From assembly GCA_004322215.1 (NCBI GenBank), contig SCSM01000040.1:62001-126000 (forward strand): a stretch of 64,000 bases of DNA. The letters are read 5' to 3'. The notes under the pieces are model-generated. The model was given only the letters and a program-made list of their open reading frames with translations. It did no database searches and was not told the DNA's origin. Position 1 is the first letter of the stretch; every line of letters begins with the position of its first letter. This document shows positions 62,056 to 64,000 of the stretch, piece by piece. The translations under genes were made by a program, and so were the position numbers. Source of the stretch: Bacteroidota bacterium. GTDB taxonomy: Bacteria > Bacteroidota > Ignavibacteria > Kapaibacteriales > UBA2268.

Positions 62056-62082
62056 AAATTCTCAACATTATCAATTTAAATT

Positions 62083-63894
62083 CTACTGGTTTCTAACCAG
62101 TCTTATTCCGTCTGTACTGCTCTGAATCGAAGGAGTATCTTCCCACCCGCGCATCGAAGAACGGCATCTGATAGCACTATTATGCCATGAACCGCCACGC
62201 CCAACTTTGATTGTACCAGATGAAGGACCCTTTGGATTAGTTGCTGAACCTCCACTGTAATTGTCAAGCCAGTCCCAGCAAAATTCCCATACATTTCCCA
62301 ACATATCATATAATCCGAAGGAATTCGGATTCTTTTGCCCTACGGGATGAGTCAATTCATTCGAATTTCCGTCGTACCATGCAACAGATGCAAGCTGGGA
62401 TTCAGATGAACCGGAATAATAATCGGAAGTTGTTCCTGCTTTGCAGGCATATTCCCATTCGGCTTCAGTAGGCAATCTCCATCCGTTTGCATTCCAGTTG
62501 CAACTTACACTCGTACCATTTATCGTATAGCACTTTGTTAATCCTTCTTTTTCGGATAATTTATTGCAGAAATCAACCGCCATATACCAGGATATCCTTT
62601 CAACAGGTAAATTATCCCCTTTATTATTACTTGGATTTGTTCCCATTACTGCAGTATATAAATCCTGCTGTACCTCGTAAATGCTCATATAAAAGTCTTG
62701 ACTTATTGTAACTTGGTGTACAGGATGCTCGGATTTCAAGCCATCCGGCGATGAACCGGTATTGCCCATTTGAAATGAACCAGAAGGAATTAATACTGTT
62801 TCGACCCAGGGTTTGATTGTATATGGCACTTCATTGCTCTTAACAGAATTAACCGTTACGGATAAATTTCCTGATACTGCTCCGGCAGGCACTGTACATA
62901 CTATTTGATAATTGCTCCATGATTTGATTGCTGTTGACTGGATTGTTTTAAATGTAACTTTATTCCCGCTTTGTGTAAAGCCGAAACCTGAACCCGATAT
63001 TGTTACATCGGAGCCGATTGGAAATGATTCCGGATTTATACTTGTTATTGTTGGAACCTCAATCAAAGTGAAATTTACTTCATTGCTTCTTAGTGTATTT
63101 ATTTTAATATAAACTATGCCACTATATGCATCCACAGGCACTTTAACTTTTATTTCGGTATCGTCCCAGTTTATTATTTCATCTGCTATTACATCTTCAA
63201 AATATACTTTACCCGTTGCTTGCTCGTTACCAAATCCATTACCTGTAATCGTAATTGTATCTCCTATTTTTGCGGAGGATGGATTCAATTGTAAAATATT
63301 AGGAATCACTCTGAAATTTTTTCCATTACTCATTAATCCATTTACAATAACATAGATATTACCTGTTTGAGTTCCTTCAGGAACCTTTACGACAATTTCA
63401 GTATCATCCCAGCTTGTGTAATCTTGAGCTGCTGCTTCTGAAAAAGTTACGGAACTTCCGGCACGGATGGCTCCGAAATCGCTGCCTGTAATGGTTATTT
63501 CATCTCCTATTATTGCAGAATTAGGTCCAACGCTTTCTATAAAAGGTGACTTTGCGGGTTCTGCGGCGAACACAATGCTGTCAATATCAAATAACAGATG
63601 TTTTTTTGGCATCGAATCAGCAACATAAATTACCAGGTTCCTGATAATATTATTTATGCTCTCAAACTTCATTGAGTCAATCGTTGCAGTCGGATAAGAA
63701 GCAGTCAATATGCCTTCCTGATAAATCTTCATTATGAAATCAGTTTGACTTTTTATAATAAGGATATTATCAATATCCTGGATATTATAAGTTTTAACAC
63801 CGGAATCATTCAGATAGAATTTTATCACTGGCTCCTGTGCATAAAGTGATAATGCAAAGAAAAGCACTGATAAAATGAGTATAAGCTTGTTCAT
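62083..63894 (-). CDS. Secreted protein with three IPT/TIG domains and a SUMF1 (FGE-like) domain
   Basis: A 603-residue protein with signal peptide MNKLILILSVLFFALSLYA. A short beta domain (YNIQDIDNILIIK ... DSMKFESI) is followed by three IPT/TIG Ig-like domains (IESVGPNSAIIGDEITITGS, NPSSAKIGDTITITGNGFG, SINPESFPIGSDVTISGSGF). The C-terminal domain is of formylglycine-generating-enzyme/SUMF1 type (VLIPSGSFQMGN, WRLPTEAEWEYACKAG, SFGLYDMLGNVWEFCWDW, VGRGGSWHNSAIRCRSSMRG). By hand alignment, the two cysteines needed for FGE catalysis are not both present, so a binding rather than catalytic role is likely. No T9SS domain is visible on it. Confidence 0.9.
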   Translation of the reverse strand: MNKLILILSVLFFALSLYAQEPVIKFYLNDSGVKTYNIQDIDNILIIKSQTDFIMKIYQEGILTASYPTATIDSMKFESINNIIRNLVIYVADSMPKKHLLFDIDSIVFAAEPAKSPFIESVGPNSAIIGDEITITGSDFGAIRAGSSVTFSEAAAQDYTSWDDTEIVVKVPEGTQTGNIYVIVNGLMSNGKNFRVIPNILQLNPSSAKIGDTITITGNGFGNEQATGKVYFEDVIADEIINWDDTEIKVKVPVDAYSGIVYIKINTLRSNEVNFTLIEVPTITSINPESFPIGSDVTISGSGFGFTQSGNKVTFKTIQSTAIKSWSNYQIVCTVPAGAVSGNLSVTVNSVKSNEVPYTIKPWVETVLIPSGSFQMGNTGSSPDGLKSEHPVHQVTISQDFYMSIYEVQQDLYTAVMGTNPSNNKGDNLPVERISWYMAVDFCNKLSEKEGLTKCYTINGTSVSCNWNANGWRLPTEAEWEYACKAGTTSDYYSGSSESQLASVAWYDGNSNELTHPVGQKNPNSFGLYDMLGNVWEFCWDWLDNYSGGSATNPKGPSSGTIKVGRGGSWHNSAIRCRSSMRGWEDTPSIQSSTDGIRLVRNQ

Positions 63895-63906
63895 ATTATC
63901 ACCTTT

Positions 63907-63999
63907 CTATTTGATTAAAATCATTTTTTTTAATTGAATTTCATTATTGAAACACACTTCGTAGTAATAAACTCCACTCTGCACCGGATTGTTGTTTTT
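63907..63999 (-). CDS. C-terminal end of a T9SS-secreted protein (truncated by window)
   Basis: The minus-strand frame entering from beyond 64000 reads NNNPVQSGVYYYEVCFNNEI, then QLKKMILIK and TAG. This is the closing strand of a T9SS sorting domain. It lies 12 bp upstream of the SUMF1-domain gene, so the two are probably in one operon. The cargo domain lies outside the window. Confidence 0.75.
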   Translation of the reverse strand, partial: KNNNPVQSGVYYYEVCFNNEIQLKKMILIK

Positions 64000-64000
64000 A

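Noticed and set aside
1-64000. Insertion sequences, prophage, tRNA or rRNA genes
   Set aside because: No transposase, integrase or phage structural gene and no cloverleaf or rRNA-like sequence was recognised on reading both strands. A covariance search would be needed to exclude small RNAs.

Overview
The window reads as one chromosome segment of a low-GC Gram-negative bacterium of the Bacteroidota/Chlorobiota/Ignavibacteriota (FCB) group. Its nearest relatives are probably Ignavibacteria- or Kapabacteria-like, and this is inference. The main clue is that about 13 genes, plus truncated pieces, end in type IX secretion (T9SS) C-terminal sorting domains (PNPF ... GxYxYR ... K). Other clues are a clade II (Sec/lipoprotein-type) nitrous oxide reductase operon, several promoters of TAnnTTTG type, frequent starts without a clear Shine-Dalgarno sequence, and families of short palindromic intergenic repeats. 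I saw no rRNA, tRNA, CRISPR array or transposase gene.

Layout. 1-4214: end of a T9SS cargo gene, a small alpha/beta-barrel protein, a repeat-rich spacer, then an AT-rich three-gene block of unknown function (1501-3768, minus strand) beside a collapsed DNA methyltransferase remnant. 4215-7316: the signal peptide peptidase SppA, a nucleotidyltransferase remnant and a fatty-acid-hydroxylase-family protein. 7537-14428: a complete nos cluster in the order Rrf2-type Fe-S regulator, cytochrome c lipoprotein, nosZ, cluster-specific membrane protein, nosL, nosD, nosF, nosY. It should allow N2O reduction to N2. 14535-19138: housekeeping genes (coaD, hrcA) interleaved with two type II toxin-antitoxin modules and a restriction-modification pair. 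The VapBC-like module lies between coaD and a decayed second copy of the coaD 3' end.

19240-53099: a large surface/secretome region. It holds beta-propeller, Ig/PKD-like, beta-helix, CotH and Reg_prop repeat proteins, most with T9SS domains, plus a glycosyltransferase, a radical SAM/SPASM enzyme, an OmpA-type outer-membrane protein and a TPR-CHAT protein gene broken by one in-frame TAG. Three Reg_prop paralogues and their spacers are clearly recent duplications. 53121-55111: a small defence island. An Abi_2 (AbiD/F) HEPN gene has a strong hairpin RNA just upstream and is bracketed by perfect 34-bp direct repeats. A second HEPN-motif protein lies beside it. 55251-64000: more T9SS cargo, an orphan antitoxin, a structured double-hairpin element behind a sigma-54-like -24/-12 promoter, a TonB-dependent receptor, a strong bidirectional terminator, and an IPT/SUMF1-domain secreted protein.

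The most unusual signals are: (i) the Abi_2 cassette with its hairpin RNA and 34-bp direct repeats; (ii) the sigma-54-like double-hairpin element at 58759-58921; (iii) a palindrome inserted in its only open frame into two T9SS sorting domains, giving the peptide VGAIHELPL; (iv) the duplicated coaD tail; and (v) the single-stop TPR-CHAT gene.
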